A DNA stretch of 32,074 nt from Gammaproteobacteria bacterium (GTDB lineage Bacteria > Pseudomonadota > Gammaproteobacteria > Pseudomonadales > Azotimanducaceae), in the NCBI GenBank assembly GCA_018666555.1, contig JABIZD010000141.1:1-32074 (forward strand), given 5' to 3'. Below are positions 31,924-32,074 of the stretch, in pieces (position 1 is the stretch's first letter; every line of letters starts with the position of its first letter). The position numbers and the translations under genes are program-made. The notes beneath the pieces were generated by a model that did not search any database, was not told where the DNA came from, and saw only the letters and a list, made by a program, of their open reading frames with translations.

Positions 31924-32074
31924 AAAATTATTTTCTTGTCTGGAATTAAAACTCCAATTTTAGCTAGAAGCAACCCATATCCAGCATCACATTTTAATCA
32001 TAGCCCCCTTTTGGCACGCCGTAACAGTGTAATGAAGCCCCTGATTTACTCAGCCCTGCCGGTCCGAAAAAATC

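Overview
The window looks like a piece of a gammaproteobacterial chromosome of moderate GC, probably a marine or environmental heterotroph of the Cellvibrionales/Spongiibacteraceae kind. The evidence is an EF-P-like protein with the YeiP/EfpL signature, a CysZ homologue, a TetR/adaptor/RND pump operon and many fatty-acid or steroid-type CoA catabolism genes. The genus is inference. No rRNA, tRNA, CRISPR array, insertion sequence or phage gene was recognised.

Layout. Bases 1-89 are the last codons of an enoyl-CoA hydratase. A non-coding stretch follows, with a GTRG microsatellite and a perfect TetR-style palindrome (365-380). This leads into a tight plus-strand operon (about 431-5568): a LolA-like periplasmic protein, two paralogous FtsX/LolCE-type permeases of 406 aa each, a LolD/MacB-type ATPase and an outer-membrane beta-barrel. 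Together these could move a lipid or lipoprotein from the inner membrane across the periplasm to the outer membrane. A VOC protein, a FadD19-like acyl-CoA ligase and an aldo/keto reductase (5757-8939) come next. Small genes follow: efpL, a DUF3820 protein, a YgiN-like monooxygenase and a serine esterase.

Bases 11440-16545 are a minus-strand efflux operon in which tetR, adaptor and RND permease overlap each other. The RND permease carries an extra hydrophobic insert. After it come an AhpD-like carboxymuconolactone decarboxylase family protein, a DUF3293 protein, a membrane diguanylate cyclase, a phytanoyl-CoA dioxygenase-like enzyme, an FxLYD protein overlapping a GNAT acetyltransferase, a TPR protein and a short acyl-CoA-dehydrogenase-like protein. 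The last lies downstream of an array of 20-bp tandem repeats. A DUF454-like membrane protein and a fused enoyl-CoA hydratase/3-hydroxyacyl-CoA dehydrogenase follow. An amidohydrolase then faces a minus-strand group of CysZ, a TauD-family dioxygenase, a PafA-type alkaline phosphatase and a periplasmic cyclophilin. The window ends with an acyl-CoA dehydrogenase.

Main theme: acyl-CoA activation and beta-oxidation genes (ligase, two dehydrogenase-fold proteins, hydratase and hydratase/dehydrogenase) are scattered among envelope transport genes. The best candidate for an undescribed system is the LolA-like/ABC/beta-barrel operon with its palindromic operator. The 20-bp repeat array and the RND pump with two extra predicted membrane segments are the next most unusual items.
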